Assembly: GCA_905182995.1 (NCBI GenBank)
Contig: CAJJDP010000060.1
Span: forward strand, 189,785 to 253,784
DNA from: Paramecium octaurelia
Lineage: Eukaryota; Ciliophora; Oligohymenophorea; Peniculida; Parameciidae
DNA: 64,000 nt
Reading direction: 5' to 3'
Shown here: positions 11,876 through 25,700 of the stretch, piece after piece
Numbering within the stretch: the stretch's first letter is position 1
Layout: every line of letters begins with the position of its first letter
Program-made: the position numbers and the translations under genes
Notes under the pieces: model-generated
The model's input: the letters and a program-made list of their open reading frames with translations, nothing else
Databases searched by the model: none
Told to the model about the DNA's origin: nothing

Positions 11876-12746
11876 TTATTTTTATTATATTATTTTAATC
11901 AAAGCAATATTTATAAAATTTGAGAGAAGAAAATATGAAGACAATTAAATATATTAGCTATTTATAAAATTTATTACTATTTAAAATTAATTAATATCAT
12001 ATCTGCAATTTTAATATAAAAGTCTTTTTTTATTAATTTTCTTTTTAGTTTACTGTTTTCTAGCTCTTCTTGTTTAATTTTGATAATATTATTTTTCTTT
12101 AATATTCATTGATTTCTTAGGGGTTGCTTTCAAATGTTTAATGCTTGAATTTTAAATTCATAGTAGAATTAAAAATTCTAACAAAGTTGATTTTAATTTT
12201 TAGTAAATATGGGTAAAATAAAATAGATTTGGATTAATAAAATAAAAGCATTGATCTTAATAGGAGGGATAATATAGGATATTGATTGGATAAATTAAGA
12301 TATTTTTCTAATCTTTATTCTTACTCTAGATCTACATATATAGATTATAATCATCTTTTTATAAAAAAAATTTATTATGATTTTTTAATATATTATCTAC
12401 AAGAAAGAACAATAATATCTATTAGTTAATCTAATTTAGAATTGATATTTAATGATTTGATTGATTAATTTTAGAAAATGAAAAATTATATAAACTTCAT
12501 TAATTTTAATTCAATTTTTTTCTAGGAATAATCTAGTTTAAAGGATTACAAGAAAAATAAATTAAAGTATCAAACATTGAAGAATCTGATTACAATATTG
12601 ATCTATTCTATATATAATTATTAAATTTATCTTGAATTAGATTGTTAACAAAGTTTAAGACTTTCAGTTATTGGACTCATAATAATTCAATAATAAGCAT
12701 AATTGTGTGGTTATTTGAAATTAAATAAAATCTTTTTTTATTATTC
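11876..12746. other. Gene-free stretch upstream of eS8
   Basis: About 870 bp, very AT-rich, with frequent TGA in all frames that I read. No gene, RNA or repeat is supported. The last 100 bases would hold the eS8 promoter. Confidence 0.5.
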
Positions 12747-13396
12747 ATGGGTATTTCAAGAGATAGCAGACACAAAAGAAGACTTACAGGAGGGCGTATG
12801 CCAATTCATAAGAAGAAGAGAGCATTTGAGAAAGGAAGACAAGCAGCTATGACTAAATTAGTATCTGGTGAAAAGAGAGTTAGAAGATTAAGAGTCAGAG
12901 GAGGAAATTTCAAATTCAGAGCACTTAGATTATCTGATGGCAATTTTTCTTGGGCAAGTGAAGGTATTGCAAAAAAGGCCAAGATTGTGGAGGTTGTTTA
13001 TCATCCATCAAATAATGAATTAGTCAGAACAAAGACACTTACAAGAGGTGCTATTGTATAAGTTGATGCAACTCCATTCAAATAATGGTATTTGAAGAAA
13101 TACAATATTGATTTGGGTGCTAAAAAGGGTTAAAAGAAAGTAAGAATATTGAAAATAACCATAAGGATCAACCAGCATAACCAGAAGTCAAGAAATCAAG
13201 ATCCTTATAAAAGAAATTAGACTAAAGAATAAAAGAGAGAGTCATTGATAATTTAGTAGCAGAACAATTCTAAAATCAAAGACTTTTAGTAAGAGTCACA
13301 TCGAGACCTGGATAATCAGGTAGAGCTGACGGTTACATTCTTGAAGGAAAGGAATTAGAATTCTACGTCAAAAAAATCGAATCAAAGAAAAAATGA
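12747..13396 (+). CDS. RPS8: Small ribosomal subunit protein eS8, 207 aa
   Basis: Starts [18 protein letters not shown], which is the conserved N terminus of eukaryotic eS8, including the basic [13 protein letters not shown] stretch that binds 18S rRNA. One 26-nt intron (13140-13165) separates the ciliate-variable loop from the C-terminal part, which has the conserved [20 protein letters not shown]. Length equals that of other eS8 proteins (about 207 aa). It is a component of the 40S subunit. Base composition is richer in G+C than its surroundings, as expected for a highly expressed ribosomal gene. It converges with the PKD2-like gene, the stops being 41 bp apart. Confidence 0.97.
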
Positions 13397-13437
13397 GTTT
13401 TATTATCCATACAAGTACATTAGCATTTATCAATAAT

Positions 13438-15988
13438 TCATTTTTTATATTCCATCATCTTTTATTTAGCTTCTTCTTTTGTATTGTGTACTTATTGTGT
13501 CATCAAAGAAATAAATATTGGTACCATAATCATAGAAAGTACCATAACAATGACATATTGAATCTAATTTAATAATATTAATACATATCTTGTATCAAAT
13601 GAATAACTTATATCCTTAACGTAATTATTATCGAATCCTTATTCTGCTATATCATTATGCATCCCATACTTAAGAGTGCATCTTAATAATCCAATAAATG
13701 AATAAAAGAAATTATCATGATTTACTAACCTCCCTTATAATGTGATACTCCAAGACATAGCGCAAATGCTAATAATAAATATCAACACCAATAGTAAGAA
13801 CCAGGATTCTTTATTAAACTATAATATCCCTATCAACATTTACCCTTATCATAACTAAGCCATAGCACTTTAGATATGGACTCCAATTGCCTAAAAATCT
13901 ATTAATAGCGATCATTAAGAACAACATTTAAATTCCATCATAAATTCTTGATGTGTAAAGGGGAGTTATTAATTTTGAGACATCTTAATATGAATTAGAG
14001 CCAACAACAATTAAATTTAACTAATCTTGATATGATTTCGATATGGTGCTTCTTATTAGTATGCTAACATTGCTTAACATATCTAGCATATGTAAATACA
14101 ATTACAAATAATGTCAAATATAAGTGGAATTTTAATGACTACATAAAGGACTTTTAGATTGAAGATGAAAAATTCATTTAAAATCAATTTCTTTTATTAA
14201 AATTCTCTTTCTTCTTGTGGGGCTAAGTCTCTTTTTCTTGACTGCATCTTTTTTCTTCTGTTTAAAAGTTCCATATATTGTAAATACATTACAATTAAGG
14301 CATTTTAAGTTCCGATGAAATAAAATCCAAAAAAGTCTGAAAATAATTATTGAGTCCAATACCAAAAAATGAAGGAACAAGTAAAAGTATAGCGATATAG
14401 AACATGAGATTCTGAGCAAGTTCTTCAGTATCTGATTAAGGGTTTAAATCAAAAGCCTGTGTTTACATAGTATTATAATTGAGTAATTCCTAAATCTATT
14501 CTAAATTTTACATCATTAAATAAGTAAAGCGTTGTGATTGTTGCTTATATCAATCTTTAAGTTGGACTATTAAAATAATTTAAAATGAATTATGATTATT
14601 TAATATTGTATTTTAGCCACGTTTAAGATTGAATCTCTTCCATGCTATTCTAGAAACTGTTCTGATCTGTGAGATTAAGTTGCCAAACGTATCCTCCATA
14701 ATAACTATCATATTTAGATGGATCGAACTCGGTTTGAGTATAATCCCCATCTAAATCATCAGAAAACAACTTATCAAAATTCAAACAGCTTTAATTTTTT
14801 TATAGGAACATTTCTTTTTGATTTTCATTCAAAATATGACAATCATCTATATTTTCTTCTTAAACTAATTTTTAAATTAACAATCCTGATTTTAAAGGGT
14901 AATTGTAAAATTTTTGATCATCATTTTCTTCTGCCAGAGTTTGGTGAATTAGAGTTGATAAATTGAACACAGGTTAAGGATAAGATCTTTGAATAGGATA
15001 TGAATTTTAGAAGGAAGCTAGTATTTGAGTATTAGTAACGAATTTGATTTGGTTTATTTCCGTATAGATAAATAAAAAGAGTAAGAGTATAAAGAGACAA
15101 GATTCAAAAAAATATTTGACTTTGTTCAAATACCCTAAATACAAGGACCAATTGACTTTATTATCCATTCTTCTGGTTTATCTAAAAACCTTTGTTAATC
15201 CATCAGGGTATGCTTCTGTGAATAAAACCTCATCGAGTTGAGATAGGTTTGTTTTATCATCTTTTTATTTTTTTTGTTTGACAATCTGAACTCCAACAGT
15301 AGGTTCGTAGTTTCTGAGTAATTCATAAATTGGGGGATATAATTCGTTTAATATGTTCATATCAAATTATAGTAAATTACCCATCTAATCTGTATAAAAT
15401 ATTTCATTGTCTTCGGCCATAAAGCAAGATCTGACAATTTACTTCAATTCTCTAAAGGTTTTAATTGTACCAGGAACTTTGACTTATACAGAGTTGAATT
15501 AATTTCTTAATGTTATAAAATATCCATTGTCTAGTTCCTCATCTTCAACTTTGACATTTTCTTCTTCCTGCTTTTGGTTCAAGGTTAATTAGAAGGTTTG
15601 ATTTCGCTATAATCTTTTTTGTAATTCCTTTTCTTAAATAATTTCCAATGTTTCTTTCTTACTAATATTAAGGAGAAATAATTTCAATGTCTTGGTTACT
15701 TCATGTTCTAATTTAGCATCAATTCCCTGGGATTCCTAAGTAATAGGACCGCTGGTCTTATCTTGATGCTATTTCTGGTGCTGATCAAAATATTTTTATA
15801 ATGCATCAAATTCCTAAGTCATCTTGGAAAATTACTTTTTCAGCTCTCCCTATTTCATCAAAATAGAGATCATTTAGCTTTTCTTCCTCTTGGTATTCTT
15901 GTGACAATTTATTAAGATCATTTTACAAGGCTTCCTTTTATATTTTGAAAGGTCTTAATTTTTTTGCATTGTATGAAATGCTTGTCAT
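13438..15988 (-). CDS. Polycystin-2 (PKD2/TRPP)-like cation channel, 810 aa
   Basis: Six exons; introns 15814-15835, 14490-14511, 14337-14362, 14083-14105 and 13819-13843 (22-26 nt) restore one frame. The N-terminal 285 residues are cytosolic, with a coiled coil. TM1 is CLFILLLFLFIY (about residue 290). The long extracytoplasmic loop (about 300-490) has the polycystin-domain signature YYGGYVWQLN and a Trp-rich stretch. The remaining TM segments end with FNKESWFLLLVLIFIISICA and the pore-helix region FFYSFIGLLRCTLKYG, as in PKD channels. In cilia such channels conduct Ca2+ and other cations. No EF hand is visible in the short C terminus. Its ATG lies only 2 nt after the stop of the upstream C2/Dpy-30 gene, so the exact start is uncertain. 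Confidence 0.8.
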
Positions 15989-15990
15989 TA

Positions 15991-16716
15991 TCACTTAAAT
16001 TTTAATAAACAATCAGCAAAATAATCAATTTAATCTTTAGGATTTTGTTCGGCAACTTAATTCAAAGCCCTTTCTATAGCAGCTTGTAATCTTGAATCCT
16101 CTAAGTACTTGAGAGTATTTATGTATTCTCTTTCTTATATTTATTAGATCCATCTCTTCAATTCTGCTTGTTGCGTCTCTATATTAACGGTTTGAAAATC
16201 ATAATTATTATTATCCTATTACTACTTTTATCCCTATTTGGATGAGATAGAATTATTATTATTTGATTTATCTAATTATCTTTCTGAACCTAATTCGCTT
16301 TTGTCTCTCTTGGCAACTGGCTTCTGTTTTCCTATGAAATCGAATTCCAATTCCAATGACCCCATGTCGTTTTAATCTTTATACAAAGGGACTGAAACCA
16401 ACCAATCAGGAGCTGTTTCTGCATTTTTTAAATCCAGAACTCCTTTTCCAATTAATTCCTCAGGGTTTTTTTTTTGCAGATCAACATCAACGACAGAGAC
16501 TGTTAAGTTCGAATTTTTGGGATCATAGACAAATTAAAAGGTCTCATTCCAAATTGGGACTTTTCCTTAATTTGTTGCCGCTTTTGTTTTGAACTTCTGT
16601 GATCCCAATTGAATTATGGCTTGCGGATCTTGTTTTCCTCTGCCTTTTTATTGATCCAGATCTTGAAGCAATTGGGCGCCCTTTACAGTTATATTCAAGT
16701 TAGGCTTGCTTTTCAT
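15991..16716 (-). CDS. C2-domain protein with C-terminal Dpy-30 motif, 241 aa
   Basis: Single exon, ATG 16714-16716, TGA 15991-15993. Residues about 4-135 form a C2 beta-sandwich: start LNITVKGAQLLQDLD, then GKVPIWNETFQFVYD and LTVSVVDVDLQKKNPEELIG, all typical C2 strand and Ca2+-loop segments. Aspartates at the loop positions suggest Ca2+ or phospholipid binding. After a polar Asn/Gln/Ser linker, residues about 205-240 form a Dpy-30 dimerisation motif (ALNQVAEQNPKDQIDYFADC). In cilia, Dpy-30 motifs dock on A-kinase-type amphipathic helices, for example in radial spokes. A C2 plus Dpy-30 pairing suggests a Ca2+-responsive axonemal or membrane adaptor, which is inference. Divergent from VPS13 with 10 bp between start codons. 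Confidence 0.8.
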
Positions 16717-16726
16717 AATTTTATTA

Positions 16727-19700
16727 ATGTTTGAGAAAATACTTTAGCGAATTTTATTCACATATTTTGGTAAATTCATCACAGGCTTCGATTAAACAAA
16801 TTTACAATTAGGAATTTGGAATGGAAACGTAGTTATTGAAAATGTGGCTTTGAAGTAGGAGATATTTGCAGATTTGGAATTACCATTAGAATTGAAATTC
16901 AGTTCAATAGGCAGATTAATTTTAAAAATACCCTGGAATAAATTGTCATCTGCTCCTGTGGAAGTGGCATTAGAGAATATTCTGATTGTATTTAAAGAGA
17001 TACCTGAATAACGATTGAATAATGACGATTCTATATAAATTAAAAGAAAATTTAGTAGATTATTGGACAAGGTCAAATCGAGCATTAATTTTAAAAAGAA
17101 GGATCAAAGAGAGGATACTGGTTATTTCGAGAAATTAACTTTAAAAGTGATTGATAATCTATAGATATCTCTACAAAACATTCATTTTCGTTTCGAAGAT
17201 TAACGCTATTCTTGGGGAATCAAAATGGATTCATTGACAGCCTTGACAACTAACGATGAATTTGTTGTTTCCTTTGTAGATAGAAGCAATAAGGACACAA
17301 AGTTAGCACCAAAAAATAAATTAATAAAGTTGTCGTAACTACAATTTTATTGGAATGCTAAAGAAACAACTTTTATATCAGATGATATCGCTTTTGAATA
17401 ACTTACTAATTTCGATTAAGTCATTTAAATTAGTGCTTTATGCAAGTTGATAATAAATCATAAGGAGAGATTTGATTAAGCCAATTACCTTTTAGATGTG
17501 CAATTGGAAGAAATCAATGTAAACATAAAGCATACTCAATTAATTTAAATAATTTAATTTTTGGAATTGATCTCCAATTATGAGAGGAGAGTTTGGTCAC
17601 AAAAATAAGATGTAATGCTATCGGATATCAATATTTATTAATAAGAATTTTGTGATGTCTTTCTTTTGTTTTTGAAGAATGATTGGAAAGAAATCGAGCA
17701 ATTAGGTGATGTGGATCAGATACTTCAATTTAAACAAGCAATTAGATTTGTTACTTTTAAATAATTGGAATCATGGAGTCAAATAGCATAAAAAAAATAT
17801 TTGTTAGATTTGAAAGTGTAGGAGTATCAAAGACAGAAATAAAAGAAGGGGTGGTTCAATTTTTTGGGTGGACAAACACAAGAAGAAATTTCTGATACTG
17901 AATTAAAGTAATTGGAAGAGGAAATAGACAATGAGGAAACAAGCCTAGTGAGCAGACCTTCAGAATCTTTGAAGTTAAAATTCATTGCTAAGTTAAAGAA
18001 GGCATAGATCCAATTAATTAAAGATAATAATCCATTGTAGGATGAGGGAATAGTCAAATAATTTGAATATATAGAAATAGAATGGACTTAAAGTGAGAAC
18101 AAAGATTTTGCGTTTTCTACGATCATTAAGAGCATCAGTTTGTAATTGATAAGAAATAAATAATTTGAAGTTATTTGTTAACCTACCTAGGAGACAAATG
18201 AATTTTTGAAGTTTTCGATAACGTAAACAACTACCTCCAAGATTTGCAAACTCGATTTCAGATTTCTGATGCAGAGTTTAACAATTAATTATAATCCTTG
18301 TATAATTAGGATTATAAGGGAAATCACAGAAGTCAAGAAAGGAGACTATGTAGAACAGACATTGAAAACAGCCACATGGAATTAAATTGAGAAAATATAA
18401 GACTCAACGGAATCTACCTTTAAAAATATTTTATAGTCAAACATCCAATTAGAAATTGATGTTAAGATTTTGGAACCCATATTGGAATTATCAATTAATA
18501 GCAATGAGTTTTGGCTGGTCAAGATGGATAGCTTCTACATTCGTACCATACCCATTAATCCTGAAGATTTATATGAGAATTTTGAGATCACTTTTAGCAA
18601 TTTCAAATTTTTATATTATCCAGAGAGATTTGGTAATCAAACTTTGCAGATCTTGAATGATTATAATCTAATAGTATAAATCTAAAGATTGCAGAGCATC
18701 CATAATGAGTTAACAAATAATGATAATACACCGTTGGTTATTATTTAAGCCAAATTGAACGAAATCAATATTATGATAAATGAAAAGGTCTACAAACACT
18801 TAGTTTATTTACCTGAAACAATTTATCCTAAATTGTCTGAGGGTTAAATATTATAGTAGTTACAATTAGAGAAATAGCTGATATTGAAATACAAAGTCAA
18901 GGATGGGTTTTTGAAAAGGCAAGGGCAACTCATCAAGACATGGAGTAGTTAATATGTGGTGTTAAGTAACTTTGATTTATATTTTTATGATTAAGAGAAA
19001 ATTCTAATGGCCAATTCGCAATTAAGTTTATTTAATTCTACATTAAAATAGATGCAAGTTGATGATTAATTATACTCGTTTAAGATAAGAAACAAATCGG
19101 GAGAATATATTTTTGCTTGTGAGAACCAAGCTGAATTAAGGGATTGGATTAAGAAAATAAAATTGTAGATAGAATAGTATTAATCATACTAAGAAATTAA
19201 ATAGAAATAAAATGAATAAATAAAGGTTAGATAAAATGATAAAATGTAAATTGATATAACAATCAATAAATTACAATTGAAATTATACAAGGAAAATAAT
19301 TATCCAAGTGTTAATTAAGAGCACCTGTTATTTTTGTTTAAATTGAATAACTTAAAGTTTTAAACTATAAAATTGTAGTAAATTTAACAAATAATCTAGA
19401 TAAAGAATTTATCAATTTAAGATTGGATATTCGATTATCAAAACACTTAATTCTAGGATTTGATAATTTTAAGTAATTAGATTGAAAGTCAACCTGCTTT
19501 GAGAATAGATATTACACCAAAGAAGCAAAAGATAAAGGTAGATCAGTTACTTATCAATTGGAAACCTGATACTTTTTTAAAGATCAAAGCACTATTAGGA
19601 ATAATATCGGATAGGAAATCAAGAAAATGGTATTTTGCAGGACTTCGAGATTTTGAAGCAGAACAAATGAACAGAGGAAATAATTGCGATTAGGAATAGA

Positions 19701-22700
19701 TTAAAAGAAATAAGTTGATTGATGGATTAAAAAGGGAATGGAACAAGTGTCAAAGATATGGTTAATCAAAATTGAGAGTGAAACATAAGTTCGATACATT
19801 GGTTGATCATTAGAATTTCCTGAATGATTATCAATGGGTTGAGAACGAGATCCTATCATCATATCAAATGAAGAGCAGCAAAGACACAGTCATGGAATTA
19901 GAGACTTCTATCAATTTCATTTCAGTGAATTTCTTTCATAGAACCAGTCATTGTCTGCTCTTTAAATGTGAAATGGACTAGGTCTAATTTAATTTTAAAC
20001 AACTATAATTTAGTTAATTTTTGAATGCTCAATTGCAAGATATTAGTCTATATGATATGACTAACTATCCCTCCACAATAAATAGCAATAGATAGTTTGA
20101 TTAGATCAAACCATATAAGTTAATAGGGAAGAGAGATATTTATGATGACTGGGCAATCAGATTTAGCTTCAGTGGATACGATGAAATCATTATAGCCAAT
20201 CAAGATAGGGTTAATACTTTCTTATTGATTGAAATCAATCCCATATTTGCTTGTTACTAACATTAACCTTTAATGAGACAGATCGATTATATAGTTAATT
20301 AAATAGTAACTTTGATCAGAGAACCTGAGGCATTGACTATGAATACAGAGTAGAGTGAATAGAGAAGAATGAATAACAAAAATTTTAAAGTCAAAAGAGT
20401 CTGGGGAGATGTAGATCTAATTTAGTCAAAGTTCATTTGTCCAACCTTTATTGATATAAGAATTGTGCTCACTAAACCATTGATTATTCTCAAAGGGTGG
20501 CCTGAGTTTTCGGAATATTTTTAATTGGACTGTGATGTTTTGAAAATTTATAATAAATAAGAGATAGATATGAGTAGATTAAAATAAAATGGAGGTATTA
20601 AACTAATATAATCAAATGAGTAATGGATGCCTGATGGTAGCATCAACGAAGCCTGGAACGAGGCATATTGTATTGAAGGACACAACATGTAAATCTAATA
20701 TTACGAAAATGGGATCAATTAAATCAGCTCTTTATTTGAATTAAATTTATCTTTTGAAAGAGTGTTGTATTACTTTGAAATAAGCGAATTGTATGATAAT
20801 GTAGAAATGGATAGAAGTATCAAAATTAGATCCTGTATGTCCCCTATGATTTTGAAATTATACAGAAAAGAATACCTAGAATTATGTAAAATGATTTTTC
20901 ATAACTTTACACATGATGATTTTAAAGATAAATTATATATTCATGATTTTGAAGTGGTTAGTTAATTTGAACCTGCTCCAATATCATTTTGGTTGGATTT
21001 TGAAGATCTATCAATATTTGCTTTGAGTAAGTAATCTGAATAGCCATTGGTGTAAATCAATATGAATTAAATGAGATTAGAGTGGTTAAAAGAGACTGAC
21101 ATTTATTTGAATTTATTTAGTCAATCGATCAGTATGTATAACTATGATGAATTCTATAATGAATATGGGTTTATGGGAGTATTGGGTTAAATTCCAGATT
21201 CATAGAAACTATTCCAACTTAATCAATTGATTCAAGGATATAAACCAAAAGAGTAAACAGAACAATTCAAAAAGTACATTTTCGATGAAAATTTCAACAA
21301 AAAGCAGTGCTAATTTACAATGATATTTCATATTCAAAAGCCTAGTGCTGATAAGAGATGTCATATAGATTTAAATAATGTCCGAATGATAGTAGAGCCT
21401 TAAGTATTTACGAATGTGGGTTTGTGGAGTAGATTAGAATAATAGTGTTGGCCCATTCAAACAGAATTTGGAGAGATGCCTAGTATTGCAGTAATCATTA
21501 AGATTCTGGGTTCTAGTCTTTGTTTTTAAGGTTTGGACAATGATTTCATACTTGCAACTAAAGGTGACATTTCATATGTTTGGAATAGATGTAGGTTTAT
21601 GAATCCAGAGCAAATACTAATAAATTTGAAGAAGGATCAATTAGATAAAAATTAAGTGGAAATCATTGGGGATGCCTTTGAACATTAAGTGAATTTAAAA
21701 AATCTGGAATTCTTTAAATGCAAATTCGCAGATTATATCAATTTTGATCTTATTTTAGTGAGAAAGAGACAAATCATAATGCCATTCTCATTATTTTTAA
21801 GTCTAAAAAATGAGTTATAGGTAGAATTTAACAAATAGTTCATCTATTACAATAATAAGCTTTCGTTTTATATAGACAAAACAGTTTGTAAATTTTCATA
21901 TTAAGATTTCCTATTGATGATGAGTATTTCAGATAAGCTGAAATCAAGCACTTAGAAGATTATTCGTGAACCTATTTATTAATAAGAGGAGATAATAAAT
22001 TAAGAATAACCAATCAATGACTCATATGATGTTATCATAAGTGGGTTACAAGTTGTTGTGATTAATGATGCAGGAGAAGTATATGTCCCAGTCTTTGATG
22101 TAACATTATCAGAGACTCAGTTACAGTTTTAAAGAATCAATTCGAAGTCTATCTATTCTACTATCATTAAATTAAGTAGTTCATTTTACAATCCTAAAAT
22201 TGCAGTTTGGGAACCTATATTGGAGTGTTGTAATTTTTCAGTTGATGTATCTTTAAATCCTAAGGGAGAGCCTCAATGTATCATCTATTTAGAAATGACT
22301 TAGGAATCAGAAACTTTGAATATCAACTTATCCGCTCAGATGATCAGTGTATTTCACAAGACGTTCATATCCTGGAAATAGGAAGAGGAGACAAATAAAA
22401 ATGAGAAAGATCAGGAATAATCTGAAAAATAAATGGAGAATTATACCAGTATTTAATTAGATAAATCTTCTCAAATTATGTAATAGCAGACATCGAAGAT
22501 TCAGAAATAATAGATATTTTAAGATGACAGAATTGACAATGTTGATTATGTATCTCCTTATACCATCAGAAATGAAACTGGATTTGTACTTGAGATCAGT
22601 GATACAGCAAATAAGAATAAGAAGTATATATTGGAATCAAGTTCATCCATTAATTATGAGATTGATGCTGATTTTGATCAAATATTCAGAAGAGAAAGAG

Positions 22701-25700
22701 AAGACATGCAATAGCAATAGTAAAGATTGGTTACCGTAAAGGTTATACATGACAAATATGAGTTTGAACCAATAAAACCCCTAGATCTAGATTGCATCAA
22801 AGTTACCAGATGCCCAATCAAACCACTTAATAAATACACTGATATGACTTTTATGTTATTTACAGAAGTGGTGCCTAAAGACACTAGGAAGTTGCTTTTA
22901 ATTTCCTCTGAAATAATTATCTTCAACCAAACCGATAGGCTTATTGATATACAATTATTTGATATGCCAGGTTAAATAGAATAAAACATTTATGAAACAT
23001 AAATTGCTCCTTATAGAGCATTTAGTGTCCCTATTGACAGAACTAGACAATATTTCAAATTCAAATTTAATGGTTATTAAAAATATTGCAATTACATCTA
23101 TTTAAGATATTTATAAGAGAATTTTGATTAGAAATACGAGCAATAGCATAATGATTGTTACACAATTATTAGATGTTCTAAAAGGAATGTAAATTAAACC
23201 CTTATTTATTTGGAATCTCCATTTTAAATTAAGAATTGTTTGCCAGTCCCCATTTCAGTCGAATTATATGGAGACTCTGAACAAGACTTGTCGCATGATG
23301 CTGTCATAATATACCAACAATAAATGGAGGAGGAGCAATCAAATTTAACTAATATCACACTGAAACATCTAGATAAATATCAGTATGACAATTTACAAAA
23401 GAAGGAGAAGGGATAAATTTTGAAGCAATAATAAAAATTAATTCATACTATTTCAACCAAAGGGAGATTGGCAATCACAGTCAAATTGCCATATTTTTAG
23501 GTTTCAGGAATTCATATGTTGTATCATGCCAAATTTGGTCCTTTTCAAGTTGACAATATCCAATTATGCGATAATTTTGGAAATACAAATGGATATTTAT
23601 TAATTGATCAAATCAAAAATGTATTTTACATATACTGCCAATAAATGATCGTAAATGAATTACCCTTTAAAGTATATAGTTATGGGATGACAGACATAAA
23701 AAAAGGTAGTCCAACTCTAATAGCTGGTTAACATACAAAAGAATTTGAATAAAATGAGTTAAACGATACTCATAATATTACACTATTCAACGACTAGCAA
23801 TACTTATCGTTTTCTATCAGTGAGAGATCTGCTCAACTTTCGGAAACTCTAAACTTGAATTATACAGGAAATCAAACAGTTCGGATATAAAATAGTTAAA
23901 ATCAAATTATGGAGGTGGGCTATAATATTTCGTTAATGTGTGTGGACAAACAAAAGCCCTTAGTTACTAAGGTATTAACTATTTCCCCAAGGTTTATAAT
24001 AGTTAATCAAACGCAAAAAACTATTCATGTATTGCAAGAATCCGTTCATCAATATTTAGAGATCAACTCAATGGATAGAAAACCTTTAGTTTGGTATTCC
24101 CTACGCTATCAGTACATCTCAATACAATACTTAGATGATAATATATAGTGGAAACCTACCAATCCAATTGATCCAAATGGGAATGGGTTCTAATGTTTTA
24201 CTATGAGAGCTGTTAGGAATTAATAAATAACCAAACACTTCAATTGTATAACAAAAATAGACAATCAAATAGTTTATCTAATTATTTTAGAATGCAAATA
24301 ACTAGATCCATTAAATTCAAGGATTGAACAATCATAAAGGAACTCTATTCTTCAACAATAATAATAATCATAAATTGGTAACATCAACTAGGTGGATCCT
24401 CCTTATGTAATAGTTAATAATTTGGAATTAGTGACATTGATATGTTATCAGTACTGTTGCTCAGAAGAAAAGTACAGTCATCATTATACATTCAACGAAT
24501 ACAAATTGTACATAAATAATAATATGCAATGTGCTTTCTCATGGGAATATCCTTGTGAAAGAAGGGAGTTAGTGATACACCTCTAATTCGAAGGGGATTT
24601 AAGCACTCATTATAGATTAAATCCAATATATATCAATCTTGAGGAAGCAGAGGCTGTTCAAGAGTATGTAATTTCAAGTTTAATAAATGAAAAACAACAA
24701 TACAAATTTTATATTATTTCCCTTTGGGAAGGTGCTAGTAGGAAATTAAAGTTCTAATAAAAATTGTAGAACTAATAAAATTAACACGACACCAATATTC
24801 TAAAATTCGATGTCAATTTAAATCAAGTAGGTATTTCCTTGATAGATTAATGTTACACTAAAAGAGTAGAGTTGATTTACATATTTTTCTAAGGACTTGA
24901 ATTCAATTTATTAAAGACAACACAGAGTAAGAGATCTGAATTCAGAGTGAAATACATCAACATTGATAATAACACATCCAGTAAGACTATGTTCCCTGTT
25001 ATTTTTACTCCTACTGCATAAAAGGAGATCTTCGAGTTTAATAAGCCTCATTTGTCCTTGGTACTTGAACAATCCACTTAAGTCAAATCGATTTCATTAA
25101 TTAAAAACTTTACAGCTTGTTTACAACCTACTACAATAAGATTGACATCTGAAGTGCTCGAAATACTGTATTCTATTTATAAATAGATTACATTATCTTT
25201 CATTTCTAATAGGCAGAGCGAAGAGTAATTGAAATAGTTTGACTTTGAATATGCGATCAGTTAAGATGAATAGTAGATATTCCAATAGGCAAATAGTTTA
25301 ACATTATCAAATAAGGTGTAGAATAAATATGGAGTAGGATCCTTCGGACTTTAGAACTTGATAGAATGGCAGGAGTTAAGGATCGAGTTGAATGATCAAT
25401 AGGCAACATACATCAACAAGATTGAGATATCTCCTTTGAACTTCAATTTGACCTTCTACAGTAGTGCGAAGTCGAATTTACATTACAATATGCTGATGCA
25501 GATTTTTAAGACCATAGGTATTGTTATAGGCAACATTGATGATGCTCCGCTGATATTGGGGGGTATATTTTTAGAGAATTCGTTTGATACATCTAATGCC
25601 ATTCTTAATAAGTTAACTACTCATTATAAGGACATGCTCTTTAATCTGATCTTGAAATTAATAGGTTCGATCGAATTCTTTGGTAATCCTGTTGGATTGG

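Noticed and set aside
16356-16592. 78-codon plus-strand frame
   Set aside because: It lies antisense to the C2 domain coding sequence, which has clear family motifs.
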